Below are positions 8,375 to 17,385 of a stretch of DNA of 64,000 bases, piece after piece. This DNA is from an uncultured Azospirillum sp. Lineage in GTDB: Bacteria; Pseudomonadota; Alphaproteobacteria; RF32; CAG-239. The stretch is taken from positions 16,190 to 80,189 of the forward strand of contig UQCS01000005.1 in NCBI GenBank assembly GCA_900539605.1, written 5' to 3'. Under the pieces are notes generated by a model. The model did not search any database. It saw nothing but the letters and a program-made list of their open reading frames with translations, and was not told the DNA's origin. The position numbers were made by a program, and so were the translations under genes. The first letter of the stretch is position 1. Each line of letters opens with the position of its first letter.

Positions 8375-8857
8375 TTGTTTTTGGGAATTATCGTTGCGGT
8401 TACTGTTTTGGCAGCCGACCAGCTTTCAAAATTCTGGATTTTAAATCATGTTCTGGAGGGGCGCCCGTTTATTGAAATAACTTCTTTTTTCAACCTTGTC
8501 CAGGCCTGGAATACTGGTGTCAGTTTTTCGATGTTCAGCGGGTCGGGGGCGGTCGGCACGATTGTGCTGTGTCTGGTTGCGGCGGCAATCGTGGTTTCGC
8601 TTTTATGGTGGCTGTATAAAGAAAATGTCCACCTGATTCAAATCGGTCTCGGAATGATTATTGGCGGCGCGTTAGGCAATATTGTTGACCGGGTGCGTCT
8701 CGGCGCGGTCTTCGATTTTCTGGATTTTCACTTTGCCGGGCATCATTGGCCGGCTTTCAACCTCGCCGACAGTTTTATTTGTATCGGCGCGGTCATAATT
8801 ATATTACAGAGTCTGTTTACACAGAACCCAAAAAACGCTAAGGAGCAAAACAAATGA
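8375..8857 (+). CDS. lspA: Lipoprotein signal peptidase (signal peptidase II)
   Basis: This 160-aa inner-membrane aspartic protease cleaves prolipoproteins before the lipid-modified Cys. The two catalytic aspartates are visible in GNIVDRV (D105) and FNLADS (D132), with the family motifs AADQLSK and AWNTGVSFS and four hydrophobic helices. The start is TTG at 8375, seven bases after AGGAG (8364-8368); no ATG is available. It heads a compact operon in which the next gene encodes a lipoprotein substrate. Its last four bases overlap that gene (ATGA). Confidence 0.95.
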   Translation: MFLGIIVAVTVLAADQLSKFWILNHVLEGRPFIEITSFFNLVQAWNTGVSFSMFSGSGAVGTIVLCLVAAAIVVSLLWWLYKENVHLIQIGLGMIIGGALGNIVDRVRLGAVFDFLDFHFAGHHWPAFNLADSFICIGAVIIILQSLFTQNPKNAKEQNK

Positions 8858-9093
8858 ATAAAATATTCTGTCTGATGGTTGCAACCGCATTGCTGGGCGC
8901 CTGCAATGCGACGAAAGAAGATCTTGGGCTGGATCGCAAAGTTCCCGATGCCTCCAAAGTCTCTGAACAAAAACGGCTGATTTTACCTCCGAATTATGAT
9001 CTTCGTCCGGTGGTGCCGATGACTCAGCCCGCTCTCAGTGCGGAAACCGGTCGCGAAATTGATGAGGAAATAAAAAATTTGGCAAATGAATAA
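8854..9093 (+). CDS. Small DUF3035 lipoprotein, BamF-like
   Basis: This 79-aa precursor has a lipoprotein signal peptide with lipobox LLGAC (C17). The rest (ATKEDLGLDRKVPDASKV, then LILPPNYDLRPV) matches the DUF3035 pattern of an alphaproteobacterial lipoprotein described as BamF, a subunit of the outer-membrane protein assembly complex in Caulobacter. It is shorter than most members of the family. It sits between lspA and the M16 peptidase pair, as in many alphaproteobacteria, overlapping lspA by 4 and the peptidase by 8 bases. Its role as a Bam subunit is inferred from family and context. Confidence 0.78.
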   Translation: MNKIFCLMVATALLGACNATKEDLGLDRKVPDASKVSEQKRLILPPNYDLRPVVPMTQPALSAETGREIDEEIKNLANE

Positions 9094-10423
9094 AATATTT
9101 TTCGTCATCTGCCTGATTCTGTTCGGATCGGCCTTTTCTGCTCATGCCCGTTTGTTTAACATCAGCGAATATACCTTGTCCAACGGCATTAAACTGCTTG
9201 TTGTCCCCAACCACAAAGCCCCGATCGTCAAACATATGGTATGGTATAACGTCGGGGCGGTTGACGAAAAACCGGGCAAGGGCGGTTCGGCCCATTTGCT
9301 GGAGCATCTGATGTTTCGCGGCACCAAGAACATTCCGGGTTCCGAGTTTAACCGCATTCTGCAGCAAAATGGTGCCGACAGCAATGCTTTTACCTCTCAG
9401 GATTTTACAGCGTATCATCAAAATTTGGATATCAGCCGTCTGGAGTTGGCGATGTATATGGAAGCCGATCGGATGCAAAATCTTGAGTTCTCACCAATTG
9501 ATTTTGAGACCGAACGAAATATTGTCTATCAGGAACGTAAGCAGGTGGTAGAAAACCAACCCTTGTCGGCTTTTTCGGAAAATATGCAGCACATCCTATG
9601 GCAGGATCATCCTTACGCCAACCCTGTTAGCGGTACCGAAACGGAAATTTTAAATCTTACTTCGGAGGATGTTATGGATATCTACCGGCGCTATTATGCT
9701 CCCGGTAATGCGGTAGTGGTCCTTGCCGGTGATATTGAACCGGAAACGGCTTATCGGTTGGCGGAGAAATATTATGGTAAAGTTCCGCCGCGCGACACCG
9801 GCAGCCGTATTGTTTTTCCCGATATGAACCCAACGCTTAAAAGCCGTTTGAACATGGAACTGCCGCGGGTCGAACTGCCGCGGATTATCCGTCGCTATAT
9901 GGCGGATTCGTATAATACCGATCCCGGGCGCATTTACGCGTTGGCGGTTCTTTCGCGTTATCTCGGCGAAGGCGATACCTCGGCGTTATACAAAGAGCTG
10001 GTGATTCGTCGCGAACTGGCCCTGGATGTTTCCTCTTCTTATAACTATGCTTCCCGCAGTTACGGCAGCTTTAACATTGCGGCAGTGCCGCAAAACGGCG
10101 TTTCGGTTGAAAAATTGCAACAGGCGTTGGATGAGGCTGTGGCTAACGCCGTTGATGAGATTGATGACAAAAAAATTGCCAAGATCAAAAACAAAATGCT
10201 GGCCGGACTGATTTATCTTAAGGACAATCCGTTTGACGCCGCTTACATCGTCGGTTCGTTATATAGTATCGGCATGAGTCGGGAAGATATTGAGAATTAT
10301 GCCGATAATATTCGCAAGGTGAGCGCCGGTGACGTTCGCAAAGCTGCTCAACAACTGCTGAAAAATTATGCCGTTGCCGAAGGCGTGGTCAAACCGCAAA
10401 GCCGGGAGAAAGCGCATGATTAA
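9086..10423 (+). CDS. M16 zinc peptidase, catalytic subunit
   Basis: This 445-aa precursor is a periplasmic insulinase-family (M16B) metallopeptidase. The inverted zinc motif HLLEH is at residues 70-74 and the third ligand is E150, with exactly the spacing of 75 residues seen in the family. A signal peptide (about residues 1-21, ending SAHA) exports it. The partner encoded downstream lacks the zinc motif, giving the usual active/inactive pair in which both halves form one catalytic chamber. It overlaps the upstream lipoprotein gene by 8 bases. Confidence 0.93.
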   Translation: MNKIFFVICLILFGSAFSAHARLFNISEYTLSNGIKLLVVPNHKAPIVKHMVWYNVGAVDEKPGKGGSAHLLEHLMFRGTKNIPGSEFNRILQQNGADSNAFTSQDFTAYHQNLDISRLELAMYMEADRMQNLEFSPIDFETERNIVYQERKQVVENQPLSAFSENMQHILWQDHPYANPVSGTETEILNLTSEDVMDIYRRYYAPGNAVVVLAGDIEPETAYRLAEKYYGKVPPRDTGSRIVFPDMNPTLKSRLNMELPRVELPRIIRRYMADSYNTDPGRIYALAVLSRYLGEGDTSALYKELVIRRELALDVSSSYNYASRSYGSFNIAAVPQNGVSVEKLQQALDEAVANAVDEIDDKKIAKIKNKMLAGLIYLKDNPFDAAYIVGSLYSIGMSREDIENYADNIRKVSAGDVRKAAQQLLKNYAVAEGVVKPQSREKAHD

Positions 10424-11792
10424 AAAATATTTTTGGTTGTGGATACTTCTGGTTGCCGGGCTTGTTTTCGGCGGTATGATGTTTTCTAAATCTGTTTTTG
10501 ATCCGGCAGCGCTGGTCAAAAATTCCGAACTGGGCGGCCGTCGTTTTTCTGTGCCGGTTACTGAAGTGGTGTCGCCGCAATACGGAATAAAAGCCTATTT
10601 GCTGGAAGACCGTTCCAATCCGATTATCAGCGTCAGTTTTATTTTTGCACATGCCGGACTTGGTGCCGAACCGGAAGGTCAGGCCGGCATTTCCAAGGTA
10701 AGCGCGGCAATGATCAGCGAAGCTGCCGGTGGTATGAATTCGCAGCAGTTTAAGGAAAAACTGGAAGACTATGCCATTTCGATCGGCTACAGTGCGGACA
10801 AAGATGATTTTTCGGGGCAATTGCTGACGATAAAGGAATTTGCGCCGGTCGCTTTTGAAATGCTGCGACAAACTTTGTTTGAGGCCCAACTTGATTCCGA
10901 TGACCTGAAACGGATTAAAAGACAGATGCTGGCCATGTTAAAACGGCAGAACGAAAGCCCGGAAAACAAACTAAGTTTGATTGCCAACCGAGAGATTTTC
11001 GGCAATCACCCCTACGGACGTAATCCGTTGGGCCGCAAGGAAGACATTCAAAAAATAACGGCGCAGGATATTCGTGGCTTTGTTGCCGCCAATTTAGGAC
11101 TTGGCAATCTGATTGTCGGTATTGCGGGCGATCTGAATCCCCAAGAGGCGGGCCGGATGCTGGATCAAATTTTTGGGGCGTTGCCGGAACAGGGAGCTGC
11201 TGACCGAGTGGCCGAAATCGTGCCCGATTTCGGCCTTGAGACGGTTAATGTCAATCAGGAATTAGCGCAAAGCGTTTCTTTTATTGCAGCAAAAGGAACC
11301 CGGCGTACCGCTGAAGACTTTTATCCCCTATATATTGCCAATTATATTCTCGGCGGTTCCGGATTAAATTCGCGTCTGAACTTATCGGCGCGGGAAAAAG
11401 AGGGCTTGACATACGGCATTTATACCGGGTTGTCGATTCCGGATAAAAGTGCTCTGATTGTCGGCGGTTTTTCTTCCATGCCACAAAATTTTGCCCGCGT
11501 AGCGGAAATCTTTAGCCGGGAATGGAAAAAAATGGGACAGGAAGGCGTTTCGGCGTCAGAATTAAAAGAAGCCCAAGACTATTTGATTGCTTCTTACAAT
11601 CTTCGGTTTGCCGATATTACGGCTATTTCCGATATGCTGGTTTATATGCAAAAAACCGGATTAGGCATCGATTTTTTACAAAAACGAAATGATTATGTTG
11701 CCGCGGTAACGGCAGAACAGGTTAATCAGGCCGCAGCCCGTTATTTTACGCCTGAAAATCTGCGCATGATTAACCTCGGAAAGTTTAATTAG
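10416..11792 (+). CDS. M16 peptidase-like protein, non-catalytic partner
   Basis: This 458-aa protein has the M16 fold but no HxxEH motif; the equivalent place reads GLGAEPEGQAGISK. The later family motif (GSGLNSRLN followed by LTYGIYTG) is kept, which in M16B pairs helps bind substrate in the partner's active site. An N-terminal hydrophobic segment (about residues 5-22) anchors or exports it. The open frame begins at 10368, but ATG at 10416 behind GGGAGAAAG fits the signal sequence. It overlaps the catalytic subunit gene by 8 bases. Confidence 0.9.
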   Translation: MIKKYFWLWILLVAGLVFGGMMFSKSVFDPAALVKNSELGGRRFSVPVTEVVSPQYGIKAYLLEDRSNPIISVSFIFAHAGLGAEPEGQAGISKVSAAMISEAAGGMNSQQFKEKLEDYAISIGYSADKDDFSGQLLTIKEFAPVAFEMLRQTLFEAQLDSDDLKRIKRQMLAMLKRQNESPENKLSLIANREIFGNHPYGRNPLGRKEDIQKITAQDIRGFVAANLGLGNLIVGIAGDLNPQEAGRMLDQIFGALPEQGAADRVAEIVPDFGLETVNVNQELAQSVSFIAAKGTRRTAEDFYPLYIANYILGGSGLNSRLNLSAREKEGLTYGIYTGLSIPDKSALIVGGFSSMPQNFARVAEIFSREWKKMGQEGVSASELKEAQDYLIASYNLRFADITAISDMLVYMQKTGLGIDFLQKRNDYVAAVTAEQVNQAAARYFTPENLRMINLGKFN

Positions 11793-11807
11793 ACTAGGAG
11801 AAATAAA

Positions 11808-13448
11808 ATGGAAAAAAATCTAACAAAAACCAAGGCTTGGAAAAAACTGGCCCTCCATTATCGTTTTTTTAAAGACGTAGAAATGAAAAATCTGTTTGCT
11901 TTGGATGCCCAGCGCGGTTCAAAATACACAATTCCGCTCGGACCGCTTCATCTCGACTACTCCAAAAACAGATTTAATGAAAAAACGATGCGTTATTTGC
12001 TGGATTTGGCAAACGAGGTTAAACTTCATGATAAAATAGAAGCGATGTTTACCGGTCAAAAAATCAATGTAACCGAAAACCGTGCGGTTTTGCATACGGC
12101 ACTTCGCAACCGCCAGAATACGCCGGTATATGTCGACGGCAAAAATGTTATGCCGGATATTAATGCGGTGTTGGTCAAAATGAAGAAATTTACCGAAGCT
12201 GTCCGTTACGGCGAGTTTAAAGGTGCTACCGGAAAAAAACTTACCAACATTGTTAACATCGGTATCGGTGGCTCCGATCTCGGTCCTTACATGGCCACCG
12301 CGGCTTTGAAAGAATATTGGGCCAAAGATATTAAGTGCTATTTTATCTCCAACATTGACGGTTCTGCCTGCGAAGACGTCTTCAGCCAGGTTGATCCCGA
12401 AACCACTTTGTTTGTTGTAGTTTCCAAAACCTTTACCACTATCGAAACGCTGACCAACGCCAGAACCTGCCGCAAATGGCTGGTTGATGCACTGGGTGAA
12501 TATGCGGTTGCCAAACATTTTGTTGCGGTGTCGACCAATACGGCCGAAGTTGAAAAATTCGGCATTAATCCGGAAAATATGTTTGAGTTCTGGGATTTTG
12601 TCGGCGGCCGTTACTCAATGTGGTCAGCGGTTGGTTTAACGATTGCGCTTGCGGTCGGTATGGATAATTTTGAAAAAATGCTGGATGGTGCCAACGAAAT
12701 GGATCTGCATTTCCGCCATACGCCTTTTGAGCGCAACATTCCGGTTATTATGGCTTTGCTGGGGGTCTGGTACAACAACTTTTTCGGTTTTCACCAGCAG
12801 GGCATTATTCCTTATGACCAGGATTTGCGCTATCTGCCCAACTACTTGCAACAGTTGGATATGGAAAGCAACGGGAAATCAACCAACAAGAACAACAAGT
12901 TTGTCAAATATGCCACCGGTCCGATTTTGTTCGGCGGTCCGGGGACCGATGTCCAGCATTCGTTTTTCCAGTTGATCCATCAGGGAACATCGATCGTGCC
13001 GTTGGATCTGATTATTCCGGCAATTTCACATAACGAAATCGGTGATCATCACGAAATTTTGGTTGCGAACGCTCTCGCACAGGGCGAAGCTCTGATGTGC
13101 GGCAAAACGGTGGCCGAAGCGGCAATGGAGTTGTCCAAGGCCGGCAAAAACGCTGCTGAAATCAGCCGGTTGAAACGATATAAATCCTTTACAGGCAATC
13201 GTCCGACCAACACCATTGTTATTAAAAAGGTTGATCCGTATACGCTTGGCATGCTGGTTGCGATGTATGAACATAAAGTGTTTGTCGAAGGAGTAATTTG
13301 GGATATCAATTCGTTTGACCAGATGGGTGTCGAACTCGGCAAACAAATGGCTTTGAGCATCTTGCCCGAGTTGCAGGGCCATGCGTCGGGACTTCATGAC
13401 AGTTCGACCCGCGGCCTGATTACTCTGATTAATAAAATTCGGAAATAA
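11808..13448 (+). CDS. pgi: Glucose-6-phosphate isomerase
   Basis: This 546-aa enzyme interconverts glucose 6-phosphate and fructose 6-phosphate in glycolysis and gluconeogenesis. Its length and motifs are those of the large bacterial PGI class: GIGGSDLGPYMA, KTFTTIET, the catalytic Glu in DMESNGKST, the His in VQHSFFQLIHQG, and the Lys in MGVELGKQMA. The start at 11808 follows AGGAGAAATAAA. It lies 15 bases after the M16 pair and 14 bases before mutL, so the whole 8375-15295 block may be cotranscribed. Confidence 0.97.
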   Translation: MEKNLTKTKAWKKLALHYRFFKDVEMKNLFALDAQRGSKYTIPLGPLHLDYSKNRFNEKTMRYLLDLANEVKLHDKIEAMFTGQKINVTENRAVLHTALRNRQNTPVYVDGKNVMPDINAVLVKMKKFTEAVRYGEFKGATGKKLTNIVNIGIGGSDLGPYMATAALKEYWAKDIKCYFISNIDGSACEDVFSQVDPETTLFVVVSKTFTTIETLTNARTCRKWLVDALGEYAVAKHFVAVSTNTAEVEKFGINPENMFEFWDFVGGRYSMWSAVGLTIALAVGMDNFEKMLDGANEMDLHFRHTPFERNIPVIMALLGVWYNNFFGFHQQGIIPYDQDLRYLPNYLQQLDMESNGKSTNKNNKFVKYATGPILFGGPGTDVQHSFFQLIHQGTSIVPLDLIIPAISHNEIGDHHEILVANALAQGEALMCGKTVAEAAMELSKAGKNAAEISRLKRYKSFTGNRPTNTIVIKKVDPYTLGMLVAMYEHKVFVEGVIWDINSFDQMGVELGKQMALSILPELQGHASGLHDSSTRGLITLINKIRK

Positions 13449-13462
13449 GAAGGTGATTGCCC

Positions 13463-15295
13463 ATGTCTATCCGCATTCTGCCCAATAATCTGGTCAATCA
13501 GATTGCCGCCGGCGAAGTTATTGAACGTCCGGCTTCGGTGGTTAAAGAGTTGGTTGAAAACTCTATTGACGCCGGTGCAACCTCAATAGAAATAACTTTG
13601 GTGGACGGCGGAAAATCGCTGATTGCGGTCAGCGACAACGGCAAAGGCATGGATAAAGAAGACTTAAATTTGGCGGTGGAAAGGCATGCCACGTCAAAGC
13701 TCCCGGACGATGATTTGTTTCATATCAACTATCTCGGGTTTCGCGGCGAGGCCTTGCCGTCAATTTCGTCCGTGGCGCGGCTGAGCATAGTGTCGCGAAC
13801 CCGGGAGGCGGAAAACGGATGGAGGCTTGAAGTCAACGGCGGGGTCAGACAGGAAGCGGTTCCTTCGGCGTCCGCAATCGGTACCAGAATCGAAGTCAGA
13901 GACTTGTTCTATGCCACGCCGGCACGGCTCAAGTTTCTGAAAACCGGCAGCAGCGAAACCGCCCAGTGTATTGACATGGTTAATCGGATTGCTATGGCCA
14001 ACCCGCAGGTGTCTTTTTATCTGATGGATGATCAAAAGAAAAAAATCAGTCTCAACGCGTGTCAGGGGGAATTGTTCGATGCCCGCCTGAAACGTCTCAG
14101 CGATGTGATGGGGCGGGAGTTTGGCGAAAATGCGCTGCTGATTGATGCGGCACGCGACAATATCCGCATCAGTGGCTACGTCAGTCTGCCGACTTTTAAC
14201 AAAGCCAACTCGCTTTCTCAATATTTGTTTGTGAACGACCGGCCGGTGCGTGATAAATTGCTTCTTGGCGCAATCAGGGGGGCATATCAGGGAGTGCTGG
14301 AAAACGGACGTTATCCGGTTTGCGCGCTTTTCTTTGATGTCAACCCCGATTATGTTGACGTCAATGTTCATCCGGCTAAAGCCGAAGTTCGTTTTTTTGA
14401 CAATGCATCTGTTCGTGATTTGTTGGTAAGCGCGATTCGTAATGTTTTGGCTGCCGGCAGTCGGCAGACCGCGGCACCGCTCAATCTGGAGAATTTTTTG
14501 CAAGACAGTCTGGAGGCTTCGGCGGCGGCCGTATCTTCTACCACAGAAAATGAAATGGTGTTTTTGAACGATTATGGCGTAGCGGTGTCGCCGGCACGTT
14601 TGCAAATGCCTTTGCCTTCGCGCGCGCCGAGAACAGGTTCGTTGCCGGAATTGGAACGACGTTTTTCGGTGCGAGCCGAAGAAGTATCTTTCTCTGAATC
14701 TGTCCCCGAAACCGACGGTGTTCTGGGACAGGCCAAGGCTCAGTTTCATAATACCTATATCATTTCTCAAACTGCCGACAGTATTATATTAATTGACCAG
14801 CACGCTGCCCATGAACGCATTGTGATGGAGAAAATGAAAAAAGTGCTGACGGAAGGAAGAAAGCCAGCCACTCAGATGTTATTGATTCCCGAAATTGTGG
14901 AATTGAATCTGCCGGATAAACAACGCCTGCTGGAAAATGCTGCCGGTCTGTCCGACTTGGGACTGGTGATTGAAGAATTTGGCCCGGCAGCGGTGATTGT
15001 CCGGGAGATTCCGGCCCTGATTAAAGATTGTGACGTGCGCCGCCTGGTCAATGATCTGGCCGAGCAAATTGCCGAATGGGGAACCGATTTTGCTCTTGAA
15101 GATAAGCTTAACCACATTTGTGCCACCATCGCCTGTCACGGTTCAGTACGGGCAGGGCGAAGTCTTAATCTGGCGGAAATGAATCATTTGCTGCGTGAAA
15201 TGGAAAAGACACCTAACGCTGGTCAGTGCAACCACGGCCGTCCGACATATATCGAATTGAAAATAAAGGATATTGATAAGCTGTTTCATCGCTGA
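13463..15295 (+). CDS. mutL: DNA mismatch repair protein MutL
   Basis: This 610-aa protein couples mismatch recognition to strand removal. The N-terminal GHKL ATPase shows VKELVENSIDAG, DNGKGM and GFRGEALPS. The C-terminal part carries the endonuclease motif DQHAAHERIVME, together with ACHGSVRAG and CNHGRP, so this MutL should nick DNA itself, as in bacteria that lack MutH. A variable linker lies at about residues 340-420. TTG at 13457 is in frame, but ATG at 13463 is correctly spaced from AAGAAGG (13447-13453). Confidence 0.95.
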   Translation: MSIRILPNNLVNQIAAGEVIERPASVVKELVENSIDAGATSIEITLVDGGKSLIAVSDNGKGMDKEDLNLAVERHATSKLPDDDLFHINYLGFRGEALPSISSVARLSIVSRTREAENGWRLEVNGGVRQEAVPSASAIGTRIEVRDLFYATPARLKFLKTGSSETAQCIDMVNRIAMANPQVSFYLMDDQKKKISLNACQGELFDARLKRLSDVMGREFGENALLIDAARDNIRISGYVSLPTFNKANSLSQYLFVNDRPVRDKLLLGAIRGAYQGVLENGRYPVCALFFDVNPDYVDVNVHPAKAEVRFFDNASVRDLLVSAIRNVLAAGSRQTAAPLNLENFLQDSLEASAAAVSSTTENEMVFLNDYGVAVSPARLQMPLPSRAPRTGSLPELERRFSVRAEEVSFSESVPETDGVLGQAKAQFHNTYIISQTADSIILIDQHAAHERIVMEKMKKVLTEGRKPATQMLLIPEIVELNLPDKQRLLENAAGLSDLGLVIEEFGPAAVIVREIPALIKDCDVRRLVNDLAEQIAEWGTDFALEDKLNHICATIACHGSVRAGRSLNLAEMNHLLREMEKTPNAGQCNHGRPTYIELKIKDIDKLFHR

Positions 15296-15392
15296 GAATG
15301 CGTAATGGTATTTTTGTTTTATTGATAATAACAATTTGTTATTTTTTAGCTTGACTTTATATGACTAATTTTGTAAAAACACTTTCAGCAAT

Positions 15393-15470
15393 GGCGAAAG
15401 TAGCTCAGTTGGTTAGAGTACCGGTTTGTGGTACCGGGTGTCGTGGGTTCGAGTCCCATCTTTCGCCCCA
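15393..15470 (+). tRNA. tRNA-His (anticodon GTG)
   Basis: The acceptor stem is GGCGAAAG/CTTTCGCC and includes the extra G at position -1 paired with C73, the mark of tRNA-His. The anticodon arm is CCGGT-TTGTGGT-ACCGG. CCA is encoded at the 3' end (15468-15470). The G-1 is encoded, so no Thg1-like enzyme is needed. Confidence 0.96.
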
Positions 15471-15472
15471 TT

Positions 15473-15501
15473 AAAAAATCCTCCTTCGGGAGGTTTTTTT
15501 T
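15473..15501 (+). terminator. Terminator of tRNA-His
   Basis: Stem CCTCC-TTCG-GGAGG, an exceptionally stable tetraloop hairpin, followed by eight T. Confidence 0.88.
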
Positions 15502-15682
15502 ATGGTGGAGCGATCTATAAACACATTAAAAAAATGACTGATAAATATCCGAGAAATCTTAATTTATATTCCTGCAAAAAATGAAATCGTCAAAAAAAGT
15601 TTTTTTGTCTAGAGTTTGACGCGTATATCGGATATATTGATCAAATCAATTTATTTTTTTGCAAATTAAAAACACCTATTAT

Positions 15683-17044
15683 ATGAAAACAAACCATCAA
15701 CTTAGCAGCAATTACGATGTTGTGATTATTGGCAGCGGTCCTTCCGGTCTTGCGGCTGCTTATTTTTTGCTCAATACCTCTCCGGCCTTAAAAATTCTGA
15801 TGATTGACGCCGGATATTTGAGAAAAAAAGATAAGTGCTTTATGGAAGAAGACCTGAAACGTTTTTTCGAAAATCCCGAAGACGATGCAGACGAACCGCG
15901 TTTTTTTCAAGGCTGTCGTTATGCATCAAAGTGCGGTGTTTGTCAGACGATTGCCGGTTTTGGCGGTTGTTTGTCTCCCAATGTGTCGGCCAAGCTTTGC
16001 TTTCCGCCGTCGGGAAAACGATTACCCCGTTTGATTGGCGAACAAAAAGTGGATCAAATTGCCGCTCGGGTATGGGCGTTCTATTCCGGTTTTGCCGGTT
16101 TGAACCTGCCATATCCGGTCTGTGACAGCAACGAAGGCAAGCAAAATATTGTCCGGATTGTTGCGACACAAGGACTGTCCCTGTTTGAGCATCCTTCTCA
16201 TGTTGCGGGGGAACTCGAAATGAACCGTTTTTCGCGTGGCGTATATGACTGGCTTGATCAACGGATTGATATGGCACTCGGTTGTCCGGTCGATCCGGTG
16301 AAGGATATCGATATCCATCGTCATCAGATTTGTCTGAATGACGGCAGTATGGTGGCTTATGATAAGCTTTTGCTGGCTACCGGAAGATTTGGGCATACGA
16401 CAATCAAAGACTTTTTTGATTGTCATGATATTGCGTACGAAACCGAAAATCTTGGATTTGGACAGAGAATGGTATTGCCAAACCGCTATTTGTGGCCGAT
16501 CGGCCGCTATTATCCCGATTTTAAGCTGAAGGGAGAAGACGAATTTTTCAAATATGAAACTTTCTGCTTTAACGGGTGTCGGCGAGGAGGGCGGCTCAAA
16601 TGCATGAATTACGGCGGTTTTGTTAATGTGGACGGGCTGGTGTCGGTTGACTTTGACGGAGATCGTTTCCATGATGTCGTCTATGGTAATTTTGCCGTTT
16701 TAACCGAATGCAAAGTGGCTGGAGTCGACTATAACAACGGGCGTCCCCAAGACGGTATTTCATTGCAGCGAATGCCGGTTTTGGGGACGGTGGCGTTTAT
16801 GCGAAAGATTTATCGGATTCTGGCCGAAGTCAATGGGGTTTCAGAAGCTGAAATCGGTCGTCAGGCTTTTTTCACGCCGATGGAGTATGAAAACATCTGG
16901 GCCCGGATTAAAACTGACAATGGCTTCTGGGTTCTTCCCGATGTTGCGGTCATCGGCGATGCATCCGGTATTGCAATGGACATTATTGCTTCAATGATTA
17001 CCGGTTTTTATACCGCTGAACAACTGATTGAAGGGAGAGTGTAA
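15683..17044 (+). CDS. FAD-dependent oxidoreductase of unknown substrate
   Basis: This 453-aa flavoprotein begins with an FAD-binding Rossmann motif VVIIGSGPSGLAAA (about residues 13-26) and ends with the second FAD motif (VLPDVAVIGDASG, about residues 410-422). Between them is a Cys-rich segment (CRYASKCGVCQ and GGCLSPN, about 80-105) and a second CFNGCRRGG / CMNYGGFVN segment near 295-320. The arrangement resembles the uncharacterised FAD-dependent dehydrogenases grouped in COG2509, but this is judged by eye. The clustered Cys residues could bind a metal or Fe-S cluster. TTG at 15659 is in frame; ATG at 15683 is preferred. It is transcribed alone and ends at a terminator (17033-17061). Confidence 0.75.
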   Translation: MKTNHQLSSNYDVVIIGSGPSGLAAAYFLLNTSPALKILMIDAGYLRKKDKCFMEEDLKRFFENPEDDADEPRFFQGCRYASKCGVCQTIAGFGGCLSPNVSAKLCFPPSGKRLPRLIGEQKVDQIAARVWAFYSGFAGLNLPYPVCDSNEGKQNIVRIVATQGLSLFEHPSHVAGELEMNRFSRGVYDWLDQRIDMALGCPVDPVKDIDIHRHQICLNDGSMVAYDKLLLATGRFGHTTIKDFFDCHDIAYETENLGFGQRMVLPNRYLWPIGRYYPDFKLKGEDEFFKYETFCFNGCRRGGRLKCMNYGGFVNVDGLVSVDFDGDRFHDVVYGNFAVLTECKVAGVDYNNGRPQDGISLQRMPVLGTVAFMRKIYRILAEVNGVSEAEIGRQAFFTPMEYENIWARIKTDNGFWVLPDVAVIGDASGIAMDIIASMITGFYTAEQLIEGRV

Positions 17045-17061
17045 AAGCTCTCTCTTTTTTT
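17033..17061 (+). terminator. Terminator overlapping the end of the FAD oxidoreductase gene
   Basis: Stem GAGAG/CTCTC around the stop codon, followed by a run of T. A further GNRA-type hairpin, TGCCC-GAAA-GGGCA, follows at about 17063-17076. Confidence 0.65.
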
Positions 17062-17090
17062 GATGCCCGAAAGGGCAGATTTTCCGGCAA

Positions 17091-17132
17091 AAATAAAAAA
17101 CCGCTTTTCTTACCAACGGTAAAAAAAGCGGT
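17091..17132 (-). terminator. Terminator of the 56-aa minus-strand gene
   Basis: On the minus strand the stem ACCGCTTTT/AAAAGCGGT is followed by TTTTTTATTTTT, 17 bases after the stop codon at 17149. Confidence 0.82.
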
Positions 17133-17148
17133 GATATTTCGGCAACCG

Positions 17149-17319
17149 TTAATGAATTGAGGTTGCGGATTGTTTTTCGTCTTCCAGAATTTTGATCTGG
17201 GAGAGCAGGGCTTGTACGACTCTTTGATTGAGATTATGAACTTTGGCATACTCAATCAGTTGATTGTATTGCTTGTTTTTCAGCAATTCCAATTGTTGGT
17301 TGATCGTGAGATACTTCAT
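17149..17319 (-). CDS. 56-aa orphan protein, predicted helical
   Basis: This short frame reads MKYLTINQQLELLKNKQYNQ and continues to a stop after 56 residues. It is rich in Gln, Asn, Leu and Lys with a heptad-like pattern, so probably helical, and has no signal or membrane segment. I do not recognise a family. Support for a real gene comes from its surroundings: a TTGCCA-17-TAAATA promoter (17353-17381) and a strong terminator just after the stop. The leader has no Shine-Dalgarno sequence but contains TTAATTATTTAA, as in other orphan genes of this window. Confidence 0.65.
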   Translation of the reverse strand: MKYLTINQQLELLKNKQYNQLIEYAKVHNLNQRVVQALLSQIKILEDEKQSATSIH

Positions 17320-17352
17320 ACGGTAATTTGTTAAATAATTAATTTCATCATG

Positions 17353-17381
17353 TATTTAGCATGATTTTATTGCCTTGGCAA
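17353..17381 (-). promoter_or_regulatory. Promoter for the 56-aa gene
   Basis: Minus strand: TTGCCA (17381-17376), 17-base spacer, TAAATA (17358-17353). The leader to the ATG is about 30 bases and AT-rich. Confidence 0.55.
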
Positions 17382-17385
17382 GTAC

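Noticed and set aside
13760..14770. 336-codon open frame on the minus strand inside mutL
   Set aside because: It is antisense to well-conserved MutL sequence, rich in His/Arg/Gln as mirror frames are, and lacks a ribosome site.
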